A stretch of 64,000 bases of DNA from Aquitalea magnusonii. Its GTDB lineage: Bacteria > Pseudomonadota > Gammaproteobacteria > Burkholderiales > Chromobacteriaceae. The translations under genes and the position numbers were made by a program. The notes beneath the pieces are model-generated. The model was not told where the DNA came from, ran no database searches, and saw nothing but the letters and a program-made list of their open reading frames with translations. The DNA is taken from positions 2,356,001-2,420,000 of the forward strand of contig NZ_AP018823.1 of assembly GCF_002217795.2 (NCBI RefSeq), read 5' to 3'. Of this stretch, positions 51,867-62,151 are shown in pieces; position 1 is the first letter of the stretch; every line of letters begins with the position of its first letter.

Positions 51867-53309
51867 TCAGCCGCCGGTACCACCAACGGTCAGTCCGCCA
51901 TCAATACGCAAGGTAGGCTGCCCCACCCCCACCGGCACGCTCTGGCCTTCCTTGCCGCAGACACCAACGCCCTGATCCAGCGCCATGTCATTACCGATCA
52001 TGGAAACATAACCCAGCACATCCGGGCCGTTGCCAATCAGCGTGGCCCCCTTTACCGGATAGGTCAGCTTGCCATCTTCGATGCGCCAGGCCTCCGAAGC
52101 GGAGAAGACGAACTTGCCGCTGGTAATGTCCACCTGACCACCGCCGAAATTGGCGGCATACAGGCCGTCCTTGACCGAGGCGATGATTTCCTTGGGATCA
52201 TGCTGACCGCCCAACATATAGGTATTGGTCATGCGTGGCATGGGGATATGGGCATAGGATTCGCGCCGGCCATTGCCGGTGGGGGCCACCTGCATCAGGC
52301 GGGCATTCATCGCATCCTGCATATAGCCCTTGAGAATACCGTCTTCAATCAGCACGGTGCGGTTGGTCTGGTTGCCTTCATCGTCGATAGCCAGCGAACC
52401 GCGGCGGCCATCCAGCGTGCCATCATCCACCACCGTTACCCCGGCAGCGGCCACGCGCTGGCCCAGCTTGCCGGAGAAGGCCGAGGTGCCCTTGCGGTTG
52501 AAGTCGCCTTCCAGGCCATGGCCGATGGCTTCATGTAGCAGCACACCCGGCCAGCCGGAGCCCAGCACCACCGTCATCTGGCCAGCGGGGGCCGGGCGGG
52601 CTTCCAGATTGATCAATGCCTGGTCCACCGCCTGACGCACATAGGTTTCCACCAGTGCATCGTCAAAGCGCGTCAGGTCGAAACGGCCACCGCCGCCGCC
52701 GGAGCCCTGCTCGCGGCGGCCATTCTGTTCGGCAATCACATGTACCGACAGCCGCACCAGCGGCCGCACATCGGCCGCACGTACGCCATCATGCCGCGCC
52801 ACATACACCACATCGTATTCCGAAGCCACGCCGGCCATCACCTGGATCACGCGCGGGTCCATGGCGCGGGCCAGCTTTTCCACTTTTTCCAGCAGGGCCA
52901 CCTTGGCGGCAGCTTCCAGGCTGTAACAGGGATCGATGGCCGGATAAAGATCGCGCGCGCGCTGCGGCGACTGGCGGCCGGCGCTGCCATCACCACCGGC
53001 CAGACCGATGGCTCGCACTGCGTCGGCAGCACGGGTAATGGCATCCACACCGATATCGTCGGAATAGGCAAAGGCTGTCTTGTCGCCAGCCACGGCGCGC
53101 ACACCCACGCCCTGGTCGATGCTGAAGCTGCCGGACTTGACGATGCCCTCTTCCAGACTCCAGCCCTCGCTGCGGGTGTACTGGAAGTAAAGATCGGCAT
53201 AGTCCACCGCGTGCTGGCGCATGCGGGAAAAGGTTTTTTCGATCACGGACTCGTCAACGCCAAAAGGCGAGAGCAGCAGTTGATCGGCAATGGTGAAAGC
53301 GTCTTGCAT
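51867..53309 (-). CDS. tldD: Metalloprotease TldD
   Basis: This 480-residue protein contains the HExxxH Zn motif of the TldD/PmbA family (LLHEAIGHGLEGDFNRKG) and GVLLHEA. With PmbA/TldE it forms a peptidase that trims antibacterial peptides such as microcins and the CcdA antitoxin. The family partner is not in the window. The gene follows the nitrilase and yhdP on the same strand, an arrangement seen widely in proteobacteria. Confidence 0.93.
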   Translation of the reverse strand: MQDAFTIADQLLLSPFGVDESVIEKTFSRMRQHAVDYADLYFQYTRSEGWSLEEGIVKSGSFSIDQGVGVRAVAGDKTAFAYSDDIGVDAITRAADAVRAIGLAGGDGSAGRQSPQRARDLYPAIDPCYSLEAAAKVALLEKVEKLARAMDPRVIQVMAGVASEYDVVYVARHDGVRAADVRPLVRLSVHVIAEQNGRREQGSGGGGGRFDLTRFDDALVETYVRQAVDQALINLEARPAPAGQMTVVLGSGWPGVLLHEAIGHGLEGDFNRKGTSAFSGKLGQRVAAAGVTVVDDGTLDGRRGSLAIDDEGNQTNRTVLIEDGILKGYMQDAMNARLMQVAPTGNGRRESYAHIPMPRMTNTYMLGGQHDPKEIIASVKDGLYAANFGGGQVDITSGKFVFSASEAWRIEDGKLTYPVKGATLIGNGPDVLGYVSMIGNDMALDQGVGVCGKEGQSVPVGVGQPTLRIDGGLTVGGTGG

Positions 53310-53324
53310 GGGGGGGTCTTTCTG

Positions 53325-54131
53325 TCAGAGCACGCGGTGGGCCAGGGCCGGCAGGCCGCTGCGCACCGAATGCAGCAATTCGGGGTCAATCTCGGCCAGC
53401 ACCACGCCTTCGCCACTGGCCTGCTGCGCCAAAATGCGCCCCCAGGGGTCGATGATCATGGACTGACCATGGGTTTTGCGGCCATTTTCATGCCTACCAC
53501 CCTGGCCGGAGGCAATCACGAAGCATTGGTTTTCAATGGCACGGGCACGCATCAGCACTTCCCAGTGCGCTTCGCCGGTGGCGGCGGTAAAGGCTGCCGG
53601 CAAAATCATCACATCAAACGGGGCAAGCTGGCGGAACAGCTCGGGAAAGCGCAGATCGTAACAGATACCGCAGGCTACTTGCGCCAGACCGATATCCACC
53701 TTCACCGGCTGCTTACCGGCCAGAATGCTGTCGGACTCACAATAGCGCTCACCATTTCCGGTATAGCCAAACAGGTGGATCTTGTCGTAGCGCGCCTGCA
53801 CCACGCCATCCGGATCAAATACCAGCGTGCTGTTGAATACCTTGCCCGGCTGCGGGCTGCGCAGCGGAATGGTGCCAGCCGCCAGCCATACCTTGTTGTC
53901 GCGCGCCATGGCCGCCAGCGCGCTCTGCAAGGGGCCGTGGCCGGCGTCTTCGCAGATGGCGACCTTATCGCCATCCTGTCTGCCCATCAGGCAAAAGTAT
54001 TCCGGCAATACCACAAAGGCGGCACCGCCGGCGGCTGCCTCGGCCACCAGTGCCGCGGCACGGGCCAGGTTGGCGGCAACATCGGTACCGGACACCATTT
54101 GCACGGCGGCAGCGATAAATTTCTGTTTCAT
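53325..54131 (-). CDS. Carbon-nitrogen hydrolase (nitrilase superfamily)
   Basis: This 268-residue nitrilase-fold amidase has the Glu-Lys-Cys catalytic triad: Glu in VVLPEYF, Lys in RYDKIHLF and Cys in CGICYDLRFPE. The sequence YTGNGERYCESD resembles Nit1-type deaminated glutathione amidases. It sits between yhdP (4-nt overlap) and tldD. The substrate is not proven. Confidence 0.88.
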   Translation of the reverse strand: MKQKFIAAAVQMVSGTDVAANLARAAALVAEAAAGGAAFVVLPEYFCLMGRQDGDKVAICEDAGHGPLQSALAAMARDNKVWLAAGTIPLRSPQPGKVFNSTLVFDPDGVVQARYDKIHLFGYTGNGERYCESDSILAGKQPVKVDIGLAQVACGICYDLRFPELFRQLAPFDVMILPAAFTAATGEAHWEVLMRARAIENQCFVIASGQGGRHENGRKTHGQSMIIDPWGRILAQQASGEGVVLAEIDPELLHSVRSGLPALAHRVL

Positions 54132-57100
54132 GGCGTGATGATCCGCTTGCTGTTTCTCAAAGGTTCCATGCCCTGCTTCTCCACCTTGGGATTGGCGAAC
54201 GAGCCGGTCAGTGCATATTCGACCGACAGTATCTTGCCGACCGGGTCCTGCAATACTTTCTGTGCCGCCAGGGCAGCCACGCCCACTACCGGGTTGAGCA
54301 AGGCCGCACCGGCCGCCAGGGCCACACTCTCGGCCAGATGCGGCTGTACCTTGATGTGTACGTCCTGGGTTTCATTGGCCAGATTAACCTGCCCACGGAG
54401 GAAGACATCCGCAGCCGGGCCTTTCATATGCACATTATCAGAAACAAACACGCCCTTGCTGATGTGTGCATCTCCGGTGATGGAGTCAAAGGCAAAGCCA
54501 TCGCTGAATACATCGGTGAAATCCAGTTTTACCCGGCGCGTCAGCGACTGCAGGCTCAATACGCCAAGCAGGCGTGCCACCCCCGGATCCACCTTGGCAA
54601 AGCGGCCGTTTTTCAGGGCCAGCGTCATCTCGCCGCTTAGCTGGCTGGCGCTCAGATCAAACAGCCCGCCGGGCCAGCTCATATTGCCACGCAGCGTACC
54701 TTCACCTTTGCGGAAGGTATCCTGCAGGCCGACACGGGCCAGCAGCTTGCCGACATCGCTGCTGTCAAGCTGGTAGCTGGTTTGCACTTCCTTGCCGCTG
54801 GCGCTGCGGCGCACACGGGCACTGCCCTGCAGGCTGCCTTCCGGCGCCACCAGCCGCAGCGGGTTAAGCACCCAGTCACGGCCTTCGCGACGGGCGCGTA
54901 GATCCAGCTTGCCCACAGACCGGTTCTGGTAAATCAGATCGCCCACGCGGATATCCAGGGCCGGCCAGTCGCCCTTGTCGCTCATCGCCACATCCCCGTC
55001 TGCCGCACTGCCCTTGTCCGGCGGATTAAGTAGCGCATAAGCCAGATTGGCACGTACCAGCCCATTGCCCGCGGGCAGATAGTCGATGCTGCCACTGAGC
55101 TCATGCGCGCGCACGTCCAGCGACCAGCCATTGTGAATGCGCCGATTGCCCAGCGTAGCCGTTACCTTGTGCAGACTGCCGCTCCAGCCATCCAGTTGCG
55201 GAGTATCCAGTTCAATCTGCAAGGGCAGTTCCAACTGCATGGACTTGCTGGCGGCAGCACCATTGCCATGCAAGCCGGAAGGCCCGGCAATGGCGTCCAC
55301 CCAGCGAGGCACATCCACCCGAGGGGCCGCCAGCCGCAACACCAGCCCTTCATCCGGCTGCTTGCCCAGCGGACGACCCGACGCAATCACCCCGCTTTTC
55401 AGATTGCCATGCCCATCCAGCAACAAGCTGCCGCTGGCGACACTCCCCACCTCCAGATCCAGCCGCACCGGCTGCTGGGCGGTCTTGCCCGGCACCACGC
55501 GCAAGGACAGCGGCAACACATCGGCAGCCTGCTTGCCGGCAGGTTCCGGTGCCTGGATGCTGCTTCCTTGCAGACTGGAACTGAGCTGCAGGCTTTCCAA
55601 GCCTTTTTGCACCACAAACTGCACCGCAAACGGTGAGCGACCGCTGACATAGGGCGAGAGCATGGGCAGATAGCGATCCAGCGCCTGCTTGCTGTCTGCC
55701 TCGCCACGGATATCGAAGTTCATGCGACCGGCAGGCGTGCTGCTGGCTTTCAGCAGGAAGGGCCCGCCCAGCGCATTAAAGGCGACACCATTGGTTTCAA
55801 CGCCGTGTTCGGTAAAAGTGAGGGTGCCGTGCGCATCACGCAAGGTGGGAATAGGCAGGGTATGGAAGCCAAGCTGATTGCCCGCCAGCAGGATGTCGCC
55901 GCGCACCCGCACCGGCTGTGGGCCGGATAGCGGAATGCCCAGCTTCAGATTCAGCGCGGCATTTCCACCTGCCTGCAGATTGCCGGTAAAGCCATCCAGC
56001 CAGCCATCCACCGGACTGCTGGTCGTGAACTTGAGCATACTGGCAAGCGCCCCCTGGGCGTGGCCCTGCACCGTCAGCACCGGCTGGGCAGCGCCCAGAT
56101 TGTCAATGCCCACCTCAACAGCGCTCAGCGGCACACCCAGCGTGCTGCCGCTTCTTGCTGCAATCAGCATTTTTTCATTATGAAAACCCAGGTCGGCCTG
56201 GATGTTGTCAATGGTGGGCCAGCCCTTTTCATACAGCAGCTTGCCCTGCTCCACCTTGGCATCCACGCTGAACTGACCACCCTTGCCACCGGCAAAGGGA
56301 AAGTCGGCCAGATCGCCTTTCAGGATCATGCGCACATCACTGGCGGTGCCGCCCAGCAAAGCCTGCTTCAGCCAGCGCAGGGTATCCTCCCCTACCGCAT
56401 GCGGCAGGTAGGCCGGCACCCGGATGGCAGCCACCTTGTCCACACTGGCGGTAAAGTCCACCACGCCTGGCCCCTTGCCATCATGGTGGTAATGTCCGCC
56501 AAAACGACCTTGCAGATCGGCATTGGCAAAACGGACGTCGTGAAAATCCACATCGGTCTGCTGACCCTGGTTTTTCCACTCCACACGGGCGTTGAGCTGA
56601 TCAAAATTCAGCAACTGCGGGAATACCGCCGGGTAATTCAATGCCGCATGGCGGCTGTCCAGTTGCAGACTGCCCCCCTGCTCGCCAAAACGCAGCGAGC
56701 CACTGACACCGCTGACGCCGGGGATGGATGAAAACGCCTGCCACGCCAATTGATCGAAACGGCTCGCCACCACGTACTGGCGGGGTGACTGCAAAGGGCC
56801 TTTCCAACTGAGCGACAGGTTTTTCAGCTGGCCGCTGGGTGCAAAACGGGAAAACAGCGAATTGCCATCCCCGCCCAGCGCTCGGATAAACGGCGTCAGG
56901 TGCGCCACATTGACATTATCCAGCGTCAGTTGGCCATAGCCCTGCGCTCCGGGCAGCCAGTTACCGCGAATACTGGAATTATCGAATGCAAGCCCGCTGG
57001 CACTGGCCAGGGTGAGATTGGACGCATTGATGGCGTAGATCCCGTCCGAGGAGCGCTCCAGTTGCAGCTTGCCACTGATGGCAGGCAATACCAGCGTGTG

Positions 57101-58054
57101 TGCATCGCGCGGCGTGTAGGCTGCATTGCGGATACTGACATCGGCATGCAGGCTGTTGACATGGCCATCGGAAAAATCCGCCTCCAGCGTGCCACTGCCT
57201 TCGCCGCTGTTAACCAGGCCAACCTTCTCCATATAGCGCGACAACATGCCGGCCTGCGCACCGTTGAGGCGTATGCGCGCACTGCCGGCCCAGTCGCGCC
57301 ACTGGCGCAAATCATTGCCGCGCCATGACAATTCCATGTCAAAGCCCTTGCCCAGCGTGGCCACCGGCTTGCCGGACAGGCTCAGCCGGTGACCCAGCAG
57401 GGTCTGGCCCAAAATCAACTGGCCACGCTGCAAATCCAGCCGTGGCAGCCCCAGTTGCTTGTCTTCCCAGCTGATATGCGCCTGACTGATTTCAATGCGC
57501 TTCTGCCGTAACAGCCAGTTGGCGGAAGGTTCATCGTCGGCTGACTGCGACCGCTCGGGGCTGGCGGAGAGGTCAAAACCATTCAGCAGGATATGGCCAT
57601 CGCTGTTACGCACCAGTGCCACGCTTGGTCCCTGCAGCACGATGCTGGAAAACAGCGGCTGCCAGGACAGCAGCGACCACCATGACGGCACCACCAGCAC
57701 CTGCTGCAGGGTAAGTGCCTCGCCATTCACCGGATTGGCAATACGCAGCCCCTGCAATTGCAGCCGTGGTGCCACGCCTTGCCATTCGCCGGACAAGGCC
57801 CTCACGCTCACCTGCCGTCCGCTTGCCTGCGACAAGCTGGCCTCCAGTTGCGGGCGGAATTGCTCCAGCCGCGGCAGAAACCACCAGTTGAATACCGAAA
57901 AAGCACCACCCACCACGATGCCCGTCAGCAACAACAACAGGCCGACGATTCGCAGCAGTTTGCGCAGCAAGCGAATGACATGGATTCTGGCAAGCAGGTG
58001 CAGGGGCTTTTCCAAATGAGCTAAACCGATACAATGAGGTGTTATCAGGACCAA
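54128..58054 (-). CDS. yhdP: YhdP-family AsmA-like transport protein
   Basis: This 1308-residue protein has one N-terminal transmembrane segment (IVGLLLLLTGIVVGGAFSVF) and a very long periplasmic repeat of beta-rich AsmA-like/TIGR02099 segments. It ends with the family C-terminus (LDFTDVFSDGFAFDSITGDAHI). In E. coli YhdP with TamB and YdbH moves phospholipids to the outer membrane. The start is probably TTG at 58054 or another non-ATG codon near residue 26, since no ATG precedes the membrane helix. It is divergent from glnE. Confidence 0.87.
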   Translation of the reverse strand: MVLITPHCIGLAHLEKPLHLLARIHVIRLLRKLLRIVGLLLLLTGIVVGGAFSVFNWWFLPRLEQFRPQLEASLSQASGRQVSVRALSGEWQGVAPRLQLQGLRIANPVNGEALTLQQVLVVPSWWSLLSWQPLFSSIVLQGPSVALVRNSDGHILLNGFDLSASPERSQSADDEPSANWLLRQKRIEISQAHISWEDKQLGLPRLDLQRGQLILGQTLLGHRLSLSGKPVATLGKGFDMELSWRGNDLRQWRDWAGSARIRLNGAQAGMLSRYMEKVGLVNSGEGSGTLEADFSDGHVNSLHADVSIRNAAYTPRDAHTLVLPAISGKLQLERSSDGIYAINASNLTLASASGLAFDNSSIRGNWLPGAQGYGQLTLDNVNVAHLTPFIRALGGDGNSLFSRFAPSGQLKNLSLSWKGPLQSPRQYVVASRFDQLAWQAFSSIPGVSGVSGSLRFGEQGGSLQLDSRHAALNYPAVFPQLLNFDQLNARVEWKNQGQQTDVDFHDVRFANADLQGRFGGHYHHDGKGPGVVDFTASVDKVAAIRVPAYLPHAVGEDTLRWLKQALLGGTASDVRMILKGDLADFPFAGGKGGQFSVDAKVEQGKLLYEKGWPTIDNIQADLGFHNEKMLIAARSGSTLGVPLSAVEVGIDNLGAAQPVLTVQGHAQGALASMLKFTTSSPVDGWLDGFTGNLQAGGNAALNLKLGIPLSGPQPVRVRGDILLAGNQLGFHTLPIPTLRDAHGTLTFTEHGVETNGVAFNALGGPFLLKASSTPAGRMNFDIRGEADSKQALDRYLPMLSPYVSGRSPFAVQFVVQKGLESLQLSSSLQGSSIQAPEPAGKQAADVLPLSLRVVPGKTAQQPVRLDLEVGSVASGSLLLDGHGNLKSGVIASGRPLGKQPDEGLVLRLAAPRVDVPRWVDAIAGPSGLHGNGAAASKSMQLELPLQIELDTPQLDGWSGSLHKVTATLGNRRIHNGWSLDVRAHELSGSIDYLPAGNGLVRANLAYALLNPPDKGSAADGDVAMSDKGDWPALDIRVGDLIYQNRSVGKLDLRARREGRDWVLNPLRLVAPEGSLQGSARVRRSASGKEVQTSYQLDSSDVGKLLARVGLQDTFRKGEGTLRGNMSWPGGLFDLSASQLSGEMTLALKNGRFAKVDPGVARLLGVLSLQSLTRRVKLDFTDVFSDGFAFDSITGDAHISKGVFVSDNVHMKGPAADVFLRGQVNLANETQDVHIKVQPHLAESVALAAGAALLNPVVGVAALAAQKVLQDPVGKILSVEYALTGSFANPKVEKQGMEPLRNSKRIITP

Positions 58055-58074
58055 CCAGCGAGTGCAGCGCCATT

Positions 58075-60756
58075 ATGCCAGCAAACCCGGAGCATGCCAT
58101 TGCCCAGAGCCGTGCCTTTTCACTTTATCTGGACCGGCTGCTGACGGCGCGGCCTGAACAGCTTGCCTTGCTGCAGAACCGCCTGCAACAACCACTGGAT
58201 GCCGCCGAGATGGCTGGCTTTGCCGATTGGGACGCACTGGACGGGCCGGACAGCACGGCATCCGCCCTGCGTCGGCTGCGCCAGGCGGTAATGGCACGGC
58301 TGATTACTCGCGATCACAACGGCCTGGCCGGCCTGGACGAAGTCGTCAGCACCATCAGCCTGCTGGCCGAATTTGCCGTGCAGCAGGCCTTGGCCTGCGC
58401 CTGCCGCTCGCTGCCCCAGTATGGCCAGCCCATCGGCGAGGACAGTGGCGAAGTGCAGCAGCTCATCGTCATCGGCATGGGCAAGCTGGGCGGCGGCGAG
58501 CTGAATGTCTCCTCCGACATCGACCTGATCTTCATCTACCCCGAAGGCGGTGAAACCAGCGGCCCGCGCAAAATCAGCAACCACGAATACTTCAGCCAGG
58601 TGGGCAAGCGCATCATCAGTCTGATCAACGATGTCACGCTGGATGGCCAGGTGTTCCGCGTCGACATGCGCCTGCGCCCCTACGGCGACTCCGGCCCGCT
58701 GGTAATGAGTTTTTCCGCGCTGGAAAACTACCTGCTCACCCAGGGCCGCGAGTGGGAACGCTATGCCTGGATCAAGGCCAAGGCACTCACCGGCGATGTC
58801 ACCGGCCTCTCCGACATGGTACGCCCCTTCGTCTACCGCAAGTATCTGGATTACAACGCCTACGGGGCGATGCGCGAACTGCACGCCCAGATCCGCCGCG
58901 AAGTGGCCCGGCGCGACATGGCCGACAATATCAAGCTGGGGCCGGGTGGAATCCGGGAAGTGGAATTCATCGCCCAGGTGTTCCAGCTGATCCGCGGCGG
59001 GCGCGACAAGAGCCTGCAATTACGCGGCACCCGCGCCACCCTGCAGCGCCTGGCCGAACTGCGCCTGCTGGAACCGGCTGCCGTGGCCGAATTGCAGGAG
59101 GCTTATGCTTTCCTGCGCAATCTGGAACACCGCCTGCAATACCTGGATGACCAGCAAACCCAGACACTGCCCGCCAGCGCGGAAAACCAGGCCCGCATTG
59201 CCGCCAGCATGGGCTTTGCCAACTGGCATGACTTCCTGGATGCACTCAACACCGAGCGGCGCAAGGTAACGCGCCATTTCGAACAAGTCTTCATCCTGCC
59301 CACCGAAACCGCACCCGATCATCCGCTGTCCTCCCTGTGGCGCGACATCTGCGAACAGGACCCGACCGAACAACTGGCCGGACTGGGCTTTGATGATGTG
59401 CCAGGCGTGGCGGGCCAGTTGCGGGCATTGGCCCAGAGTCAGCGCTACCAACAGATTCCACTGGCCGGGCGCAAGAAATTCGACGCACTGATTCCACCGC
59501 TGATCGAGGTATCCACCCACTTCCCCAACCCGGCCGCCACCCTGTCCCGCATCATCGGCCTGATGGAAGCCATCAGCCGGCGTGCGTCCTACCTGGCCTT
59601 GCTCACCGAATATCCGCAAACCCTGCAGCGACTGGCCACCCTGTGCTCGGCCAGCGCCTGGGTGTCCACTTACCTGACCCGCCACCCCATCCTGCTGGAT
59701 GAGCTGCTGGACGCCCGCGTGCTGTACGCCACACCGGACTGGCCGGCACTGACTGCCCAGCTGGAAGCGCAAATGGCACAAAGCGACGGCGACATCGAAG
59801 CCAAGATGGACACCCTGCGCCACTTCCAGCACGCCCAGGCCTTCCGCCTGGTGGCACAAGACATTGCCGGCATGTGGACGGTGGAAGCACTGTCCGATCA
59901 ACTGTCCCTGCTGGCCGATACGGTACTGGATGCCACACTGCGCCACGCCTGGCGCGACATTCCCAGCCGCCACACCGATACCCCGCGTTTTGCCATCATT
60001 GGCTACGGCAAACTGGGCGGCAAAGAGCTGGGCTATGCCTCCGATCTGGACATCATCTTTCTGTACGACGACGAACATCCCGACGCCACCGAGCTTTACT
60101 CGCGCCTGGCACGCAAGATGTCCACCTGGCTGACCAGCGCCACCAGCGCCGGCGTGCTCTACGACATCGACTTGCGCCTGCGCCCCAACGGTGCCAGCGG
60201 CCTGCTGGTCAGCTCACTAGCAGCCTTTCGCAACTACCAGGAAAAACAAGCCTGGGTGTGGGAACATCAAGCCCTTACCCGAGCGCGCTACGTGGCAGGC
60301 GATGCCACCATCGGTGAAGGCTTCGAAGCCATCCGCCATGACGTGCTAACCCTGCCGCGCGAGCTGGCCAAGCTGCGCAGCGAGGTTCTGGCCATGCGCC
60401 AGCGCATGCTGGAAAGCCACCCGCCACACGAGCACGACGTCAAGCATGCGCGCGGCGGCATCATCGATATCGAATTCATCGTGCAATATCTGATTCTGGC
60501 ACACGCCGGCCAACTCCCCGCCTTCACCCGCAATACCGGCAACATCGCCCTGCTGGCCGTTGCCGCCGAGGCAGGACTGATCAGCCCCGAGCAGGCAGAA
60601 CAGGGACGCGCTGCCTACCGCCACTACCGCAAGCTGCAGCATGCAGCCCGGCTAAACGAAAGCAGCAAGGTGGAAGTCAATGAAACACTGCGCCAGCACT
60701 ACCAGCAGGGGCAGGCACTGTGGCAGCAGGTTTTCGGCACCGACAGCACAGCCTGA
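58075..60756 (+). CDS. glnE: Bifunctional glutamine synthetase adenylyltransferase/deadenylyltransferase
   Basis: This 893-residue protein has two nucleotidyltransferase domains, one on each side. GMGKLGGGELNVSSDIDLIF (residues ~140-160) belongs to the deadenylylating half and GYGKLGGKELGYASDLDIIF (~643-662) to the adenylylating half. It tunes glutamine synthetase to nitrogen supply. It is a little shorter than the E. coli protein (946). The ATG at 58075 is used; a GTG at 58039 is possible. It is divergent from yhdP with about 20 bp between the starts. Confidence 0.95.
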   Translation: MPANPEHAIAQSRAFSLYLDRLLTARPEQLALLQNRLQQPLDAAEMAGFADWDALDGPDSTASALRRLRQAVMARLITRDHNGLAGLDEVVSTISLLAEFAVQQALACACRSLPQYGQPIGEDSGEVQQLIVIGMGKLGGGELNVSSDIDLIFIYPEGGETSGPRKISNHEYFSQVGKRIISLINDVTLDGQVFRVDMRLRPYGDSGPLVMSFSALENYLLTQGREWERYAWIKAKALTGDVTGLSDMVRPFVYRKYLDYNAYGAMRELHAQIRREVARRDMADNIKLGPGGIREVEFIAQVFQLIRGGRDKSLQLRGTRATLQRLAELRLLEPAAVAELQEAYAFLRNLEHRLQYLDDQQTQTLPASAENQARIAASMGFANWHDFLDALNTERRKVTRHFEQVFILPTETAPDHPLSSLWRDICEQDPTEQLAGLGFDDVPGVAGQLRALAQSQRYQQIPLAGRKKFDALIPPLIEVSTHFPNPAATLSRIIGLMEAISRRASYLALLTEYPQTLQRLATLCSASAWVSTYLTRHPILLDELLDARVLYATPDWPALTAQLEAQMAQSDGDIEAKMDTLRHFQHAQAFRLVAQDIAGMWTVEALSDQLSLLADTVLDATLRHAWRDIPSRHTDTPRFAIIGYGKLGGKELGYASDLDIIFLYDDEHPDATELYSRLARKMSTWLTSATSAGVLYDIDLRLRPNGASGLLVSSLAAFRNYQEKQAWVWEHQALTRARYVAGDATIGEGFEAIRHDVLTLPRELAKLRSEVLAMRQRMLESHPPHEHDVKHARGGIIDIEFIVQYLILAHAGQLPAFTRNTGNIALLAVAAEAGLISPEQAEQGRAAYRHYRKLQHAARLNESSKVEVNETLRQHYQQGQALWQQVFGTDSTA

Positions 60757-60778
60757 AACGGTTTTTCGCTGACGACGG

Positions 60779-60806
60779 TTCACAAGACCACGGCTGACGG
60801 TATAAT
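60779..60806 (+). promoter_or_regulatory. ilvE promoter
   Basis: TTCACA (60779-60784) and a perfect TATAAT (60801-60806), 16 bp apart, give a good sigma-70-type promoter. It would start near 60812, about 33 bp before the ilvE ATG. Confidence 0.7.
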
Positions 60807-60844
60807 CGCCAGCTACGCAAAACATAATGACGGAGAGCTCCAAG

Positions 60845-61768
60845 ATGTCGATGGCAGATCGTGACGGATTCATCTGGTATGACGGCAAGCTGGTTGACTG
60901 GCGCGATGCCACCACCCACGTACTGACCCACACGCTGCATTACGGCATGGGCGTGTTCGAAGGCGTGCGGGCCTATGAAACCCCCAAGGGTCCGGCCATC
61001 TTCCGCCTGCAGGACCACACCGACCGCCTGTTCCGCTCCGCCAAGATCCTGGGCATGGACCTGCCGTTCAGCAAGGACGACATCAACCAGGCGCATCTGG
61101 ACGTGGTCAAGGCCAACAAGCTGTCCTCCTGCTACTTCCGCCCGATGGCCTTCTACGGCTCCGGCAAACTGGGCGTGGCACCGAAAAAGGACGATGTACA
61201 AGTCATCGTGGCCGCCTGGCCGTGGGGTGCCTACCTGGGCGAAGAAGGCCTGGAAAAGGGCATCCGCGTGAAGACTTCATCCTTCACTCGCCACCACGTC
61301 AACATCACCATGTGCAAGGCCAAGGCCAACGGCAACTACATGAACTCCATCCTGGCCAACAACGAAGCCACGGCAGACGGCTACGACGAAGCCCTGCTGC
61401 TGGACGTGGACGGTTTTGTGGCCGAAGGCTCGGGCGAGAACATCTTCATCGTGCGCAAGGGCAAGCTTTACACCCCGGACCTCACCTCCGCACTGGAAGG
61501 CATCACCCGCGACACCGTGGTGCAGATTGCCCAGGAGCAAGGGCTGGAAATCATCGAAAAACGCATCACCCGCGACGAAGTCTACAGTGCCGACGAAGCC
61601 TTCTTCACCGGCACCGCCGCCGAAGTCACCCCGATCCGCGAACTGGATCGCCGTGCCATCGGTACAGGTAGCCGCGGCCCGATCACTGCCGCCATCCAGC
61701 AAAAGTACTTCAATATCGTGAAGGGCCTGGATGCCGAACACGAACACTGGCTAACCTACGTCAAGTAA
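60845..61768 (+). CDS. ilvE: Branched-chain amino acid aminotransferase
   Basis: This 307-residue PLP enzyme performs the last step of Val, Leu and Ile synthesis. Motifs are [17 protein letters not shown] at the N-terminus, the PLP lysine in [12 protein letters not shown], and EGSGENIF. The start at 60845 has GGAG nine bases upstream and the promoter above it; the ATG at 60827 lacks a ribosome site. The zinc finger gene follows in the same direction. Confidence 0.95.
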   Translation: MSMADRDGFIWYDGKLVDWRDATTHVLTHTLHYGMGVFEGVRAYETPKGPAIFRLQDHTDRLFRSAKILGMDLPFSKDDINQAHLDVVKANKLSSCYFRPMAFYGSGKLGVAPKKDDVQVIVAAWPWGAYLGEEGLEKGIRVKTSSFTRHHVNITMCKAKANGNYMNSILANNEATADGYDEALLLDVDGFVAEGSGENIFIVRKGKLYTPDLTSALEGITRDTVVQIAQEQGLEIIEKRITRDEVYSADEAFFTGTAAEVTPIRELDRRAIGTGSRGPITAAIQQKYFNIVKGLDAEHEHWLTYVK

Positions 61769-61785
61769 ACACACCCAAGCAGCAA

Positions 61786-61802
61786 GGGCCGGCAATGCCG
61801 GC
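61786..61802. other. Hairpin between ilvE and the zinc finger gene
   Basis: GGCCGGC and GCCGGCC form a 7-bp stem around AAT. No T-tract follows, so it is more likely an RNA stability or spacer element than a terminator. Confidence 0.45.
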
Positions 61803-61818
61803 CTGACAAGGAAAGACA

Positions 61819-62019
61819 ATGGCTGAACTGAAAGAAAACACCCGTCGCGTCATCGAAGTGACCGCCAAAGACCTGCCCCTGCACTGCCCGATGCCGGACA
61901 TGGTGGCCTGGAACTCGCATCCGCGCGTCTTCCTGCCAGTACACAAAACCGGCGAAGCGCTGTGCCCCTACTGTGGCACCCAGTACAAGCTGATCGGACC
62001 GGCCGGACATCACCACTAA
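61819..62019 (+). CDS. CHCC-type zinc-finger protein
   Basis: This 66-residue protein of the zf-CHCC family has ligands in LHCPMPDMVAWNSHPRVFLPV and CPYCGTQY. In mitochondrial complex I the homologous domain is subunit NDUFS6. In proteobacteria the gene is nearly always beside ilvE and waaF, as here, and the role is unproven. A strong terminator follows. Confidence 0.9.
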   Translation: MAELKENTRRVIEVTAKDLPLHCPMPDMVAWNSHPRVFLPVHKTGEALCPYCGTQYKLIGPAGHHH

Positions 62020-62044
62020 GTCCTGGCCTGACCGACGGCATGCG

Positions 62045-62070
62045 AAAGGTGCGGGCTTCCGCACCTTTTT
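62045..62070 (+). terminator. Rho-independent terminator
   Basis: AAAGGTGCGG and CCGCACCTTT pair around GCTT, and a T-rich run (62066-62070) follows. It is 26 bp after the zinc finger gene stop. Confidence 0.9.
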
Positions 62071-62151
62071 CGCTTGCCCGCTCACCAAATCAACGCCAGC
62101 TTGCCACCACAGCCGACACAGGATGGCGCTGATTTGGAAGCGGAACCCTTC

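Noticed and set aside
52740..54776. A 678-codon open frame antisense to tldD, the nitrilase and yhdP
   Set aside because: It crosses three well-supported genes on the opposite strand and has the composition of a shadow frame (His/Gln/Gly/Arg rich).
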